Below, one piece after another: positions 43,022-53,381 of a DNA stretch of 64,000 nt. Location of the stretch: the NCBI RefSeq assembly GCF_003574135.1, contig NZ_AP018341.1, positions 558,001-622,000 of the forward strand. Direction: 5' to 3'. Source of the stretch: a cyanobacterium endosymbiont of Rhopalodia gibberula. Lineage in GTDB: Bacteria > Cyanobacteriota > Cyanobacteriia > Cyanobacteriales > Microcystaceae. The position numbers were made by a program, and so were the translations under genes. The notes under the pieces were generated by a model. It was not told where the DNA came from. It worked only from the letters and a program-made list of their open reading frames with translations, and did not search any database. Positions within the stretch are counted from its first letter, which is position 1. Every line of letters starts with the position of its first letter.

Positions 43022-43842
43022 ATAGGTAGCTCTAAGTAAATATTAAGAATGTAAACTTTTTTTATATTTTTTCTTAATAAGTCAAGGCAATATAAGTCTT
43101 ACCTTGATTAATATCTCATATGGCAACTGTTCCGTATAAAACTTTGCTAAACTTTTTTAGCTTAAGTCATATTAATTTCTAAATATATTCCAGACAACTT
43201 TATCGGTTTTCAGTTAATGCAATCTTCCTTCTGTTATATTTGTTTATATATTAGAAGTTGGTATAAAAAATAAATATGACCATTTTCTTTTTCATTTTCT
43301 TAATTTAACTTTAAACTAAATTACTTATGTGCGTTAAGTAATTATTACAAATAATTATATATTTATTCTTTTATATTACAAGGTATTTATTTGTTTTTTT
43401 GATATATTTAAGAGATTTTATGTATTATCAATACTCTTTTTTAAAAAATCTAACTGAACCAAAAATTATTTTTTTAATTAAACTTAATAGTTGACTTGTA
43501 CTATTTAGTATCTCTTTAATTTTTTATTATTCTGTCTTTAAATATAAAATTATTACTTTTATTTTCATTTTGGTGAATATTTTATGGCGAAAGTTAACTT
43601 CTATATTAATTATTAATAATTAATATTCAAATCTCTTTTATAAAAAATAGGCAATCTTTTAAACCCAACTAATAAAATTTAAAAAGTTAATAAAAAATAT
43701 TGTTAGTTGATAAGTAAACTTTAATATTTGCCATAATTAATGCTTAAATTTTAGAAAAGTAATTTCTATTTTTTATTTTTTAGTAAATTTATAAATTTGT
43801 TATAATAATGTCTATTAATATAGAGTAATTTTTAAGTTTACA
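43022..43842. other. AT-rich spacer, nothing recognised
   Basis: About 0.8 kb of very AT-rich sequence with no coding or RNA signal. Confidence 0.45.
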
Positions 43843-45290
43843 ATGACTTTAGACTATGATTTTATTGTAATTTAAAATACCCTAGAAACATTGTATCCTC
43901 TGTTGGGAGCAGCTAAACTTAAGATGTGTGTCGCCTAGGTTATGGGAAACAAAGATAATAATTATTATACAGAGATTGAGCGCTATACTCTTAGTTATTT
44001 TACTGATCTTGAACAACAATAAAAAATAACAACTTAATAGGAGCTCGCTTCTAACTTTTCTCTATCTAAATTTTAACCCGACTCATATCAAGACTTAGAC
44101 GCAACAAGTTAAAGCTAATTTAAAAGAACAACATTCCCTGTAATACTAGTGGCAATAGGGGTAGATGTAATTATTGAATCTTGAGAGTTTTTTCGTTTTC
44201 CACAACAAGCTTTCATCTTACCTAGTAGAAAATTACGCTCACGCACTTATCTTATTGCTACTGGTTCTATTCCTCTAATTTTTCCTATTATTGTCCTTTC
44301 AGAAGTAGGTTTTTTAACCATAGAAACTCTTTCTTTAGATAATCTTTCTCATTAAATAATTATTTTCAGCAACCCTCATTGGAATTTAATTAGCTTAAAA
44401 TTTAGTCCGTTTAGGTTGTTCAACAACCAAAGTGATTGTTGAACAACCTAATATTTTACCTGAAAAAGATATTTCAGTTATTCAATCACTTCAAGGACAA
44501 TTAGAAGCTTAAAGTATACAAATATTAACCCAAAGTCCTATAACTAAAGTTAAACGAATTAATCAAAGAAAATGGGAAAAAGCTGGAAATAAAGAAATTG
44601 AAGCTGATGAAATTATTATAGCTATGGAAAATCAACCGAATATCAAAGGTTTTAATTTAGAAGGAGTAAAAGTTAAATTAACTTATCAGAAGATTAAAGT
44701 TAATCAAAAACTACAAATAACTAACACTAAAATTTATACTTGTGGCATTACTATTGGTGGTGGTTATAAACCTTCTAATTTTGCTAAATATGAAGCTAGC
44801 ATTGCCATAAAAATATATTATTTTTTCCTTGCTTTAAGGTAAACTACGGTCATCTTTCTTATGTTATTTTCACCAATCCTATTTTAAGCACTGTTAGATT
44901 AACAGAGACAGAAACAAGACAACAGCATAAAACGAATATTATTGTAATTGAAGAATTTTTTAAAACCTCATATAAAGCCAAAATTATGGGATAGATAACG
45001 GGTATTTGTAAACTTATTACTCGGTAGAATGGAGAGATTTTAAGTTTTTATTGTCTGGGGTTTAAATCAGAATAATTAATCGGAATAACTGTATTAGCTA
45101 TAAATAAAAAAATTCTTATCTAGAATTTAGCACATCTATTTCCTCCTTCCCCAAGTATTTATGTGATCTTATCCGGAATAGTCTATGAGTGGAAAGATAA
45201 AAAATTTCAAAAAAATAAATTTTTAAGCAAGTTGTCAGAACAATTATCATGTTTTTTTAGCCTAATTGTTATTCTTTTAGCAAAGAAAAT
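43843..45290 (+). pseudogene. Pseudogene of a mercuric-reductase/Lpd-like FAD oxidoreductase
   Basis: The remnant starts MTLDYDFIVI, then meets a stop where GxGxxG should be. Further pieces in order are VDVIIES (stop) EFFRFPQQAF, KLRSRTYLIATGSIP (about 44230-44273), VVEQPNILPEKDISVIQ with broken frames, and ADEIIIAMENQPNIKGFNLE. Then come NTKIYTCGITIGGGY, AKYEASIAIK and a C-terminal piece FPPSPSIYVILSG with W and K-rich tail. This is the full layout of a pyridine-nucleotide disulfide oxidoreductase: FAD, NAD, FAD and dimerisation regions. The longest open piece is 44624-44842. Multiple stops and frameshifts make it non-functional. The C-terminal end runs into the convergent TolB-like gene. 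Confidence 0.8.
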
Positions 45291-45315
45291 AGAGTTAACA
45301 TCTGCTAAAAAAACA

Positions 45316-45822
45316 TTAATCAGTAGGGTTTCCTGCACGGTTATAAACCATAATATCCCATTGACCATCTTGAGCAATCTCAAAAACAACACGATCACCA
45401 TCTGCATTAATCATGGGGTTACGAACCTCTGCTTGCAGATTTTCAGTGAGGCTACGTTTTTGTTGAGTTTGACGATCATAAAGATAAATATTTGATTTTC
45501 CTTGACGACTCGTTGCAAAAACAATGTAGCGGCCATCCTCAGAAATTGAAGGGTGAGAGGCTACTTCATCAAGAGAATTTAATCCCGGTAAATCAATCAA
45601 CTGTCGTTTTTGTGCATTAAATAAATAAACATCTTGAGATCCATTGCGATCAGACACAAAAACGATATATGAAGAGGTTACTTGAGGGGTTAATTCTGAA
45701 GACCGACTATTCAATCCTCGTCCTCCCGGATCAAACGGAAACGTCAGGAGACGGGGATAACCGCCACAACTATTTAAAAGAGTGGTCAAAATCGCCATTA
45801 AAATGAGGACAAAATACTTCAC
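45316..45822 (-). CDS. TolB-like (PD40 repeat) lipoprotein
   Basis: 168 residues. The N-terminus MKYFVLILMAILTTLLNSC is a lipoprotein signal with lipidation Cys at 19. Three PD40/WD40-like blades follow: SSYIVFVSDRNGSQDVYLFN, HPSISEDGRYIVFATSRQG and NPMINADGDRVVFEIAQDG. It is too short to close a full TolB propeller. It is the second of two tandem paralogues, with 3 bases between them. Role unknown; such proteins sit at the cell envelope. Confidence 0.8.
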   Translation of the reverse strand: MKYFVLILMAILTTLLNSCGGYPRLLTFPFDPGGRGLNSRSSELTPQVTSSYIVFVSDRNGSQDVYLFNAQKRQLIDLPGLNSLDEVASHPSISEDGRYIVFATSRQGKSNIYLYDRQTQQKRSLTENLQAEVRNPMINADGDRVVFEIAQDGQWDIMVYNRAGNPTD

Positions 45823-45825
45823 TAT

Positions 45826-46425
45826 TTAAGGGTTAACGACTAAAGCACCATCAGGAATATCTAACTCTATTAAAGGACCGCGATCAAAGACTTCAACATC
45901 CCACTGACCCCGTTTTGCTGTTTCAAAGACAATATAGCGTCCCTCGGGGCTAATCTGGGGATTTCTCACCCAACTCCGATACCCCTGGGTTAACAATTCG
46001 GACTGTCGGGTAGCACGATCATATAAAGCAACATCTGGCCTTCCTCGAATACTAGAAACATACACCAGATAGCGCCCCGTTCGGCTTAAACTAGGACTGT
46101 CGAGAACAACATTATTCTGATTTAGTCCAGGTACATTGACTAACTGTTTTCCCCGCAAATCATAAAGTAGTATCTGACTAGTGCCATTACGATTGGAGAC
46201 TAAAGCCAACCAGCGTCCATCACCACTTAGAGCCGGTTGACCATCATTATAGCGACTATTAAGTCCACCTAAAGCTTGAGAATGGTCAATAAAATCACAA
46301 GAATTCAGTAAACTCATTAAAATCAATAGAACCAAGTAATGCAATGGAAAATATAGACCAAATCTTTTACTAAAAAGAAGTTTAGAAAAATTTCTTGGGG
46401 TTACTTTTATTGATCTAGTTTGCAC
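45826..46425 (-). CDS. TolB-like (PD40 repeat) lipoprotein, tandem paralogue
   Basis: 199 residues with a longer N-terminus, then a hydrophobic stretch ending in LLNSC, a likely lipobox with Cys near residue 43. PD40 blades read PALSGDGRWLALVSNRNG, SPSLSRTGRYLVYVSSIRG and NPQISPEGRYIVFETAKRG. The first blade is introduced by GGLNSRYNDGQ, much like RGLNSRSSELT in its neighbour, so the two arose by duplication. The annotated start is uncertain, because a shorter signal from a downstream codon would look more typical. It is probably cotranscribed with the following paralogue and with ycf66 upstream (15 bases). Confidence 0.78.
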   Translation of the reverse strand: MQTRSIKVTPRNFSKLLFSKRFGLYFPLHYLVLLILMSLLNSCDFIDHSQALGGLNSRYNDGQPALSGDGRWLALVSNRNGTSQILLYDLRGKQLVNVPGLNQNNVVLDSPSLSRTGRYLVYVSSIRGRPDVALYDRATRQSELLTQGYRSWVRNPQISPEGRYIVFETAKRGQWDVEVFDRGPLIELDIPDGALVVNP

Positions 46426-46440
46426 TTGAATTAATCGAGA

Positions 46441-47277
46441 TTAATAATCGAAACGGGTAGGATTCGAATCATCATCATAGTGATCAATCTTTGACTCTTG
46501 ATCAGTACTAGATAGATTTGTTTTCTTTCCTAGCTTACGTTGTGGTTGATCAATGGGTTGATAATCGACATAATCGTCTGGTGTAGCTTCTTCAGATGGA
46601 GAATTAGGATAATAGTTTTGCTCAGATGAAGCATGGAGAGGGTGTTTTCTAGAAGATCTAGGAGTGGTTTCTGAAGCTTGACTATCTGGACGGGGACGAC
46701 GAGGAGTAGGACGTTCTTCCCACATATCAGAGGAATCATTCCAGGCATCATACGATTGAGAGGAAGGCGAACTAGGGCGACGAGGACGACGTTGACGAGT
46801 AGATTCACGATCGCTATAAGATTGAGTCGAACGACGAATACTCCTAGAACTACGAGGTTCTTCATACCCTCTCAACCTGCGGCGATTGTTAGTATATTCT
46901 GCCTCTTCTTCGTAGGGTTCGAGTCGATCCAATTCAGCTTCTGTATAGACACGAGTTTTACTTACCCGACGCTCATCATCCACGACAGGAAAATTTCGTC
47001 TCGCTTGCTCTGTTGTCGCACCTCGTAGTCGAACAGTTTCCACGGCAAAAAATATAGCTGAACCAGTCAGGAGAAACTGCCCAAATTGCAAAATAGGATC
47101 AAGTCGCCATCCTTGAAACAATAGAATTAAGCCACACAATAAACCTACTGCCGCAAAAAAGATATCATGGTCTCTCGATAATTCAGGGCGGACAGATCTT
47201 AAAAAATATAAGCCAGCTCCCGCCACTGCCAGAAATATACCAAGAATGCTGGCCGAATTCAACCCAAAATTTACCAT
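46441..47277 (-). CDS. ycf66: Ycf66 family membrane protein
   Basis: 278 residues. Three hydrophobic spans occupy about residues 8-84: LGIFLAVAGAGLYFLRSVRPE, the family signature, then AAVGLLCGLILLFQGWRLDP and FLLTGSAIFFAVETVRLRG. The rest is a long Arg/Ser/Pro/Tyr-rich disordered tail. Ycf66 is a cyanobacterial and plastid protein of unknown function. Its presence supports the cyanobacterial assignment. It heads the apparent ycf66-TolB-like-TolB-like cluster. Confidence 0.88.
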   Translation of the reverse strand: MVNFGLNSASILGIFLAVAGAGLYFLRSVRPELSRDHDIFFAAVGLLCGLILLFQGWRLDPILQFGQFLLTGSAIFFAVETVRLRGATTEQARRNFPVVDDERRVSKTRVYTEAELDRLEPYEEEAEYTNNRRRLRGYEEPRSSRSIRRSTQSYSDRESTRQRRPRRPSSPSSQSYDAWNDSSDMWEERPTPRRPRPDSQASETTPRSSRKHPLHASSEQNYYPNSPSEEATPDDYVDYQPIDQPQRKLGKKTNLSSTDQESKIDHYDDDSNPTRFDY

Positions 47278-47686
47278 TACCCCTCTCCATTCTCCATTTC
47301 TATAGTAGCGAGTTTTGACAAGGGATTTCCACCTTTTACTTTTAGGATATCTAGGGAATATCTCTGTCTTTAAAAATATTCAGTATTCTGACTGGGACAA
47401 ACGTTTCTACTATAGAACGTTTGATCGTGCCACTTTAACTAATAAAAATTGAATCAACTGTGATAGGGAGAATAACAATAACATTCCTCAAAACTATACC
47501 CCACAAGAAGTTCGCTAAACAAGGTATCATACAATTCTACACTTTTTGCTAGTTTCGATGCGTTTGTCTACTTATCTTAAAGGGTGTTCAAGCAATTACA
47601 TCAAGGAATTTACTGGCTAGAGATAACTTAAATTAGAGGAATACCCGAAATCACTACAAGTTTTTCAGAGACAATCGTTGATTAGA
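47278..47686. other. Intergenic, one small hairpin
   Basis: CAAACGTT (47398-47405) pairs with AACGTTTG (47416-47423). It could be a terminator or operator. No other feature seen. Confidence 0.4.
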
Positions 47687-48805
47687 TTATCTCTCTATGA
47701 TAGGAGACCATTTTTGTTCGCTTGGTCCGGTGTATATAGATTTAGGGCGAATAATGCGATCATGCTCGAGTTGTTCAAAACAATGAGCTAACCAGCCTAC
47801 CACTCGACTAATTGTAAATGTACTAGTAAATAGAGGTGTAGGAATATCCAGTCCATGCAAAACTAACGCAGTGTGGTATTCAACGTTTGTTTTAATACTT
47901 CGGTGAGGTTTGTATTCTTTGAGTAGCCTTAAAGCGATTCTCTCTACATCAATTGCAAGAGTCCAGAACTTAGAGGACCCTTTGTGGTGCCAAATATCCT
48001 CAGCTACTTCTGAAAGAAGTGTCGCCCGTGGATCTTTGACCCGATAAATGCGATGACCAAAACCCATTAAACGCTCTCTACTTTCAAACTTATGCCGTAA
48101 GTAAGGCTCTATCTCCGAAGACTCTTTAATCTCTAACAACATGTCAATAACTGGACCTGGTGCACCCCCGTGAAGAACCCCCTTCAAAGCACCAATAGCT
48201 GCAGTTATAGCAGAGACAAAATCCGAGCGGGTTGACATCACTACTCGTGCAGCAAAAGTGGATGCGTTTAGTCCATGTTCTACAACTGTGTTGAGATAGG
48301 TTTCTAGTCCTCGAACATGCTCGGGAGAAGAATCTTTTCCCGTAAGCATATAGAGGTAATTAGCTGCATGACTTAATTCTGGATGGGGAGCAATTATAGT
48401 TTTTTCGTTGATTAATCTCCAATAAGTCGCAGTAATTACAGGAATTGATGCGATTATCTTAAGTGCACCATTAATTCCTTCTTTATCCATACGATGTGAA
48501 CGCATATCCATTGACAGACAACTCACTCCAATCCGCAAAGCTTCTGTTGGCTCAATTTGATTTTCAGCTACACTTTTTAGGACGTCTAATATTTTGGGAT
48601 CAAGATCTCGATAACCTAATAACTTCTCAGTGAGTTGCTCCAATTCACCTTGGGTAGGGAGATGGCTGTGCAGCAATAAAAAAACAATCTCTTCAAAAGA
48701 AGCATTAATGGCAAGTTCTTCAAACGGAAACCCCAATATAGTCAATTTACCTAACTGCCCATTGATCTTACTGAGGTGATTGGGAATATTGTCCATATAC
48801 TTCAA
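47687..48805 (-). CDS. gltA: Citrate synthase family protein
   Basis: 372 residues of the type II citrate synthase fold. Catalytic histidines are in VLHGGAPGPVIDMLLEI (about 213-229) and GFGHRIYRVKDPRA (about 255-268). The substrate loop EHGLNASTFAARV (about 180-192) is present. The third catalytic position, usually Asp in NVDFYS, reads NVEYHTA, and the N-terminal YRG-containing segment is replaced by LGKLTILGFPFEEL. Glu at that place occurs in some citrate synthase-like groups. It could be the housekeeping enzyme or a related 2-methylcitrate or second synthase. It lies on the minus strand about 240 bases downstream of lepA. Confidence 0.8.
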   Translation of the reverse strand: MKYMDNIPNHLSKINGQLGKLTILGFPFEELAINASFEEIVFLLLHSHLPTQGELEQLTEKLLGYRDLDPKILDVLKSVAENQIEPTEALRIGVSCLSMDMRSHRMDKEGINGALKIIASIPVITATYWRLINEKTIIAPHPELSHAANYLYMLTGKDSSPEHVRGLETYLNTVVEHGLNASTFAARVVMSTRSDFVSAITAAIGALKGVLHGGAPGPVIDMLLEIKESSEIEPYLRHKFESRERLMGFGHRIYRVKDPRATLLSEVAEDIWHHKGSSKFWTLAIDVERIALRLLKEYKPHRSIKTNVEYHTALVLHGLDIPTPLFTSTFTISRVVGWLAHCFEQLEHDRIIRPKSIYTGPSEQKWSPIIER

Positions 48806-49004
48806 AAATCTGACTGACTGAGATGGATATCATACCGTAAATTATCACGTATTGTAGCATAGTCAGATTATATATTTACCACTGAAGTCAAAAGCTTTAA
48901 AAGCTTACATATCGCGCATTATATCTCCATTCTAGTTAGTTAGAGTGCTCTATTAGAAAGACTTTATACATCCTAAAAAAAATCATCTTCTAAGGTTAAA
49001 TAAC

Positions 49005-49034
49005 AGTTAACCCTTTTATTAGGAGTTAACTATT
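49005..49034 (-). terminator. Likely lepA terminator
   Basis: AGTTAACCCT and AGGAGTTAACT form a hairpin with a TTTATT loop just downstream of the lepA stop on the minus strand. Confidence 0.4.
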
Positions 49035-49044
49035 ATCTAGCTAG

Positions 49045-50856
49045 TTACTGTGGATCTAATTTTAAGACAGCCATAAACGCTTCTTGGGGAACATCAACAG
49101 TTCCAATAGACTTCATTCGTTTTTTTCCTTTAGCTTGTTTTTGTAGTAATTTCTTTTTGCGAGAAATATCTCCTCCATAACATTTGGCTAACACATCTTT
49201 CCGCAGTGCAGGAATATGCTCACTGGCAATCACTTTTGTTCCGATCGCCGCTTGAATAGGAACTTTAAACTGATGACGGGGAATCAACTCTTTGAGTTTT
49301 TCTGTCAAAGCGCGACCTATGAAATAGGCTTTATCTCGATGGACAATCATAGCCAAAGCATCTATCCCATCTCCATTCACAAAGATATCTAATTTAACTA
49401 GGGGATTTTCTCGATAGCCGACTAAATGATATTCCATACTTGCATAACCTCGTGATCGTGACTTCAATTGATCAAAAAAGTCAGTGACTACTTCGGACAA
49501 AGGTAACTCATAAATCAAAGCAGTTCTTGATAGGGTGAAGTAACGCATATCCTTAAATACTCCACGGCGACTTTGACATAATTCCATCAATGTCCCCACA
49601 TACGTTTCAGGGGTAATCATTTCTACTTGGATATAAGGTTCTTCAATTTTCTCTTGTTTTTGAGGTGGAGGAAGTAAACTAGGATTGTCAATTTCAATAA
49701 CTTCTCCATCGACAGTGGTAACGCGATAAATTACTGATGGTGCAGTAGTAATTAAATCAAGATTATATTCTCTTTCGAGTCTTTCTTGGACAATTTCCAT
49801 GTGAAGCAATCCTAAGAAACCACAACGGAAACCGAACCCCATTGCGCTGGAGGTTTCAGGTTCATAGGACAAAGCTGCATCATTAAGTTTAAGCTTATCC
49901 AAGGCTTCGCGTAGGTCTTCATATTGATCTGCATCGGTAGGAAATAGTCCACAAAAGACCATCGGTTTGGCCTCAGTATAGCCTGGTAGAGGTTTCTTTG
50001 CTATTTCTTTGGCTAGAGTAATCGTATCTCCGACCCGGGCATCTTCTACTGTTTTGATTGCTGCGGACAAATAGCCGACCTCCCCTGCGTGTAGACTATT
50101 TACTTGGACTTGGGTAGGAGAAAGAACCCCCAACTCATCAATATTGAACTCTTTGCCAGAGGCCATTAACCGAATGCGATCGCCATTATTAACAGTTCCA
50201 TCCATAACGCGGAAATAAACAACAACCCCCCGATAAGGATCATAATAGCTATCAAAAATCAAAGCCCTCAAAGGTTTATCCACCCTATCTTCTGGTGGGG
50301 GAATTAGATGAACAATAGACTCTAAAATTTCATCAACTCCGACGCCACTTTTAGCGGAGGCCTTGATAATATTGTTGCAATCAAGACCGACTACTTCCTC
50401 AATTTCATTAGCCACCCGTTCAGGCTCAGATCCTGGCAGGTCAATTTTGTTTAAAATGGGAATAATCTCTAAGTTATTTTCCAAAGCCAAATAAACATTA
50501 GCCAATGTTTGAGCTTCTACTCCTTGGGACGAGTCTACTATCAACAAAGCCCCTTCACAAGCTGCTAAAGAACGAGACACCTCATAAGAAAAGTCTACAT
50601 GTCCAGGAGTATCAATAAGGTTCAGAACATATTTTTCGCCATCTTTAGCAAGATAGTTCATTCGCGCTGTCTGTAGTTTGATTGTAATTCCTCGTTCCCG
50701 TTCTAAATCCATATTGTCAAGGAATTGCTCTTTCATCTGTCTTTGTTCTACCGTTCCAGTATCTTGCAACATACGGTCAGCCAGGGTAGACTTACCGTGG
50801 TCGATGTGGGCAATGATAGAGAAGTTACGAATATGAGAAACAGGAACGTCGGTCAT
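49045..50856 (-). CDS. lepA: LepA (EF4), ribosome-associated GTPase
   Basis: A translation GTPase that acts on stalled or initiating ribosomes. 603 residues. G1 is AHIDHGKST (residues 16-24), G2 lies in [10 protein letters not shown]3 is DTPGH, G4 is NKID and G5 is SAKSG. The LepA-specific C-terminal domain includes [49 protein letters not shown] (split here only for description) and KRMKSIG. All are intact. A HIP1 octamer lies inside at 50176-50183. Confidence 0.96.
   Translation of the reverse strand: MTDVPVSHIRNFSIIAHIDHGKSTLADRMLQDTGTVEQRQMKEQFLDNMDLERERGITIKLQTARMNYLAKDGEKYVLNLIDTPGHVDFSYEVSRSLAACEGALLIVDSSQGVEAQTLANVYLALENNLEIIPILNKIDLPGSEPERVANEIEEVVGLDCNNIIKASAKSGVGVDEILESIVHLIPPPEDRVDKPLRALIFDSYYDPYRGVVVYFRVMDGTVNNGDRIRLMASGKEFNIDELGVLSPTQVQVNSLHAGEVGYLSAAIKTVEDARVGDTITLAKEIAKKPLPGYTEAKPMVFCGLFPTDADQYEDLREALDKLKLNDAALSYEPETSSAMGFGFRCGFLGLLHMEIVQERLEREYNLDLITTAPSVIYRVTTVDGEVIEIDNPSLLPPPQKQEKIEEPYIQVEMITPETYVGTLMELCQSRRGVFKDMRYFTLSRTALIYELPLSEVVTDFFDQLKSRSRGYASMEYHLVGYRENPLVKLDIFVNGDGIDALAMIVHRDKAYFIGRALTEKLKELIPRHQFKVPIQAAIGTKVIASEHIPALRKDVLAKCYGGDISRKKKLLQKQAKGKKRMKSIGTVDVPQEAFMAVLKLDPQ
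50176..50183. repeat. HIP1 octamer GCGATCGC
   Basis: A perfect HIP1 palindrome inside lepA. Confidence 0.8.
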
Positions 50857-52817
50857 ATAGTTTCTAATGAGAATAGGTTCAGTCTAATTTAGAGCTTCTT
50901 TATTATTTATTGTAATGGTGATTTTGCTAAATACTGCTACGCCCTTGGATACAATTTTAAGTTAGTGAACTAAGAGTCCTTCTTTTGCCTTCTAGATAAT
51001 TGTTGTCCTCTAAATCTAAAATTTTTAATTAATTATAAATGTTAATCGGTTAAGTCTAACACTCTAAGCTATTGAGAATATTCTGATTGCTTAATTTATC
51101 GGAGAAGTTAAGCAAAAGCAATTTCACCCTCACTATCCTGTCTTTCTGAATAGGTTTTATGTTTATGTTCTGAAGGAATAAAGAACTTATTAGTCTGTTT
51201 TTTTGTTCAATAGCCGCAACATCATTTTACATGCTTGCTTATCTTAAAAAACCCCAGAATTATTAGAAAAGGAATATAAATTTTAGTTTTAGAAAATTGA
51301 GTATACCCAGAAGAGGAAATCTCAATAATCGAGACAAGTATAACGAAATCATAACAACAGACACTATCAAAGTTTACTTACAACTTAAAAATTATCTCTA
51401 AAAAGAGAATAACAATAGAAAAATTTTAAAGAAAATAAAAAGCTATGTGACCGTAAGATTAGCAAAGTCGTTCTAATTATAATTAGATATCAAATAATAA
51501 AAATATCTTCTAAAATTATTCGTATCTTTTTAGATGTTAAAAACAGGCATAATAATTGTCTATTTCCTAAATTAAAGATAATTTAGGAAATACTACATAT
51601 TAAATGTGTACAATACATAAATTAAAATAGTTAAAAGTATAAATTTTAGTAAAAAGTAGGTACTTAATACATAAATTAAAAAAATAAAAAATTTTAAAAG
51701 ATAAAATAGAAAAGATACTAAATAATATAGAAATATAAAGAGTTATAGAAATATATGGATAAAGTCAAAACACTTCTATCTTATTAAAGAAATAAATTTG
51801 ACGTTATTAACAAATAACAATCAAGCGTGCACAAACAATCTATTTAATCAGAGAATACAATGACATAATTAAAATAATTATATTTAATTTCTTAAAAAAT
51901 TATAGCTTGAAATCAAGTTTTAAAAGAAAGAACAGTATTGAATAAAAAAATATTTAAATATAAATACAACTGAAATGGTTTAACAAAAACTTTATTTAAG
52001 ACATATTAATTAAGTCAACAGTAATTTTAATTAAGTTATTAAATCTAGAGAGATATGGAAACAATTTATTTCTTTGACTTTTATTTTAAGCCACTTAGTA
52101 GTTTAAGTATTGATTAAATGACGATTTATAAAAATATCTGATACAACAAGAGGAATAAATTAATTACGATGGCAAAAAGACAGTAATAAAGCTTTAGTTA
52201 AGTTAGAAGATAGTTAGAGAAAAGTAACGGTTTTCAACGTCACGGCAACTGAATTAGAAGTTGAAGAAATAGAAGTAGATTTAGATTTGGTAGATAAGGT
52301 TGTTGAAGACTTTAGGAAGAAAAACTATTTAAGAATTTGTGCTAGATTTTACCTTTTGGCAAAGGTTAAGTTTTTTGGGTACAATACAAACACTTAAGTA
52401 TTCAAGCTAATGTTTCTCAATGTTGAATGAAGACTTTATGAGAATCCTCTGGCACATAGAATGACCCCACAACTATTGAGCGATGATTGTCAGCCGGCTT
52501 TATATTGGTATGCTAAATTCACCACTTTTTTCTTAAAATTGTCTGAATAGCTATGGCAAGAACTAGTGAAGCTTTAATAAGTTAGTCTAGCTAGTAACAT
52601 ATGCTTCAAGAAGATCTTGAGACATATTTTTGGGCGGAACTAGAGCATTATCGTAATTACGAGTCATTTTCCCAGATAAGTTAGAAAAAGTTGATGAAGT
52701 AATAGTCATTCTAAATAATTTTATAAAAGGGTAGGTAACTTTAGGATGATTATTTTGTCGTTAAGCGTCACAACAAATCATAATTGAAACAAGACCAGTA
52801 TATAAGGATGAAGTTTA
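50857..52817. other. 2-kb AT-rich desert with decayed coding near its right end
   Basis: 50.9-52.1 kb is featureless AT-rich sequence. Coding-like remnants appear from about 52160. Confidence 0.45.
52160..52720 (+). pseudogene. One or two unrecognised decayed genes
   Basis: AGAGGAATAAATTAATTACG precedes ATG 52170, where the frame stops after five codons. Downstream pieces in shifting frames read NVTATELEVEEIEVDLDLVD, RMTPQLLSDDCQPALYWYAK followed by FTTFFLKLSE, and MLQEDLETYFWAELEHYRN. The residue composition is protein-like and GC is higher than in the desert. Families not recognised. Confidence 0.45.
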
Positions 52818-53381
52818 ATGGCTTTTAATTCCCTCAATCATTTAATAGCTGCTTTAACCAAACAACCTGGATGGGTGCGATATCAACGATATTACCGTCT
52901 ATGCCAATATTGGAATGAGGTGATTGATCCTAAAATTGTTTCTCATACTCGACCCCTATATATTCAAAAAAATATACTCTGGGTAGCTACATCAAGTTCA
53001 GTTTGGGCTCAACATTTATCGTTACAACGCTACCTTTTCCTCAAAAACATTAATGCTCGATTTCCTGAAGAACCTCTTGTTGATATTCGTTTTTCGTCAG
53101 CTAAGTGGCATAATTCTCAACTCGTTGCAGACACCTTTGTCGAATCATCTCATCCGAGTAAGATTGATTTTCCAACTTCTTTACCTCAGACTACTTCTGA
53201 TAGCTTTACGACTCCAGCAATCGCTTTCCAACGCTGGACTGACTTAATCAAAGCGAGATCACAAGGTATGCCATTATGTCCTCAATGTCATTGTCCAACA
53301 CCCCCTGGTGAACTCAAACGTTGGTCACTGTGTATGCATTGTGCTACCCAACAATGGCAGACTAATTTTCCTCCTTCTTAG
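52818..53381 (+). CDS. DciA-like (DUF721) protein with C-terminal zinc ribbon
   Basis: 187 residues. The N-terminal 90 residues fit DUF721/DciA: LNHLIAALTKQPGWVRYQRY, WNEVIDPKIVSHTRPLYI, then the strand-rich LWVATSSSVWAQHLSLQRYLFL. A C-terminal zinc-ribbon-like motif has CPQC (154-157) and CMHC (172-175). DciA proteins act with the replicative helicase DnaB in bacteria lacking DnaC. The start is ATG 52818, with AGGATG about 11 bases upstream. It is intact in a decayed neighbourhood. The family call is by fold pattern; the zinc ribbon matches cyanobacterial members as I know them. Confidence 0.7.
   Translation: MAFNSLNHLIAALTKQPGWVRYQRYYRLCQYWNEVIDPKIVSHTRPLYIQKNILWVATSSSVWAQHLSLQRYLFLKNINARFPEEPLVDIRFSSAKWHNSQLVADTFVESSHPSKIDFPTSLPQTTSDSFTTPAIAFQRWTDLIKARSQGMPLCPQCHCPTPPGELKRWSLCMHCATQQWQTNFPPS

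Noticed and set aside
44624-44842. 72-codon open frame that could be annotated as a small protein
   Set aside because: It is the longest surviving piece of the FAD oxidoreductase pseudogene, not a separate gene.
45163-45495. 110-codon plus-strand frame overlapping the TolB-like gene
   Set aside because: Its first part is the tail of the pseudogene; the rest is antisense to a well-supported lipoprotein gene.
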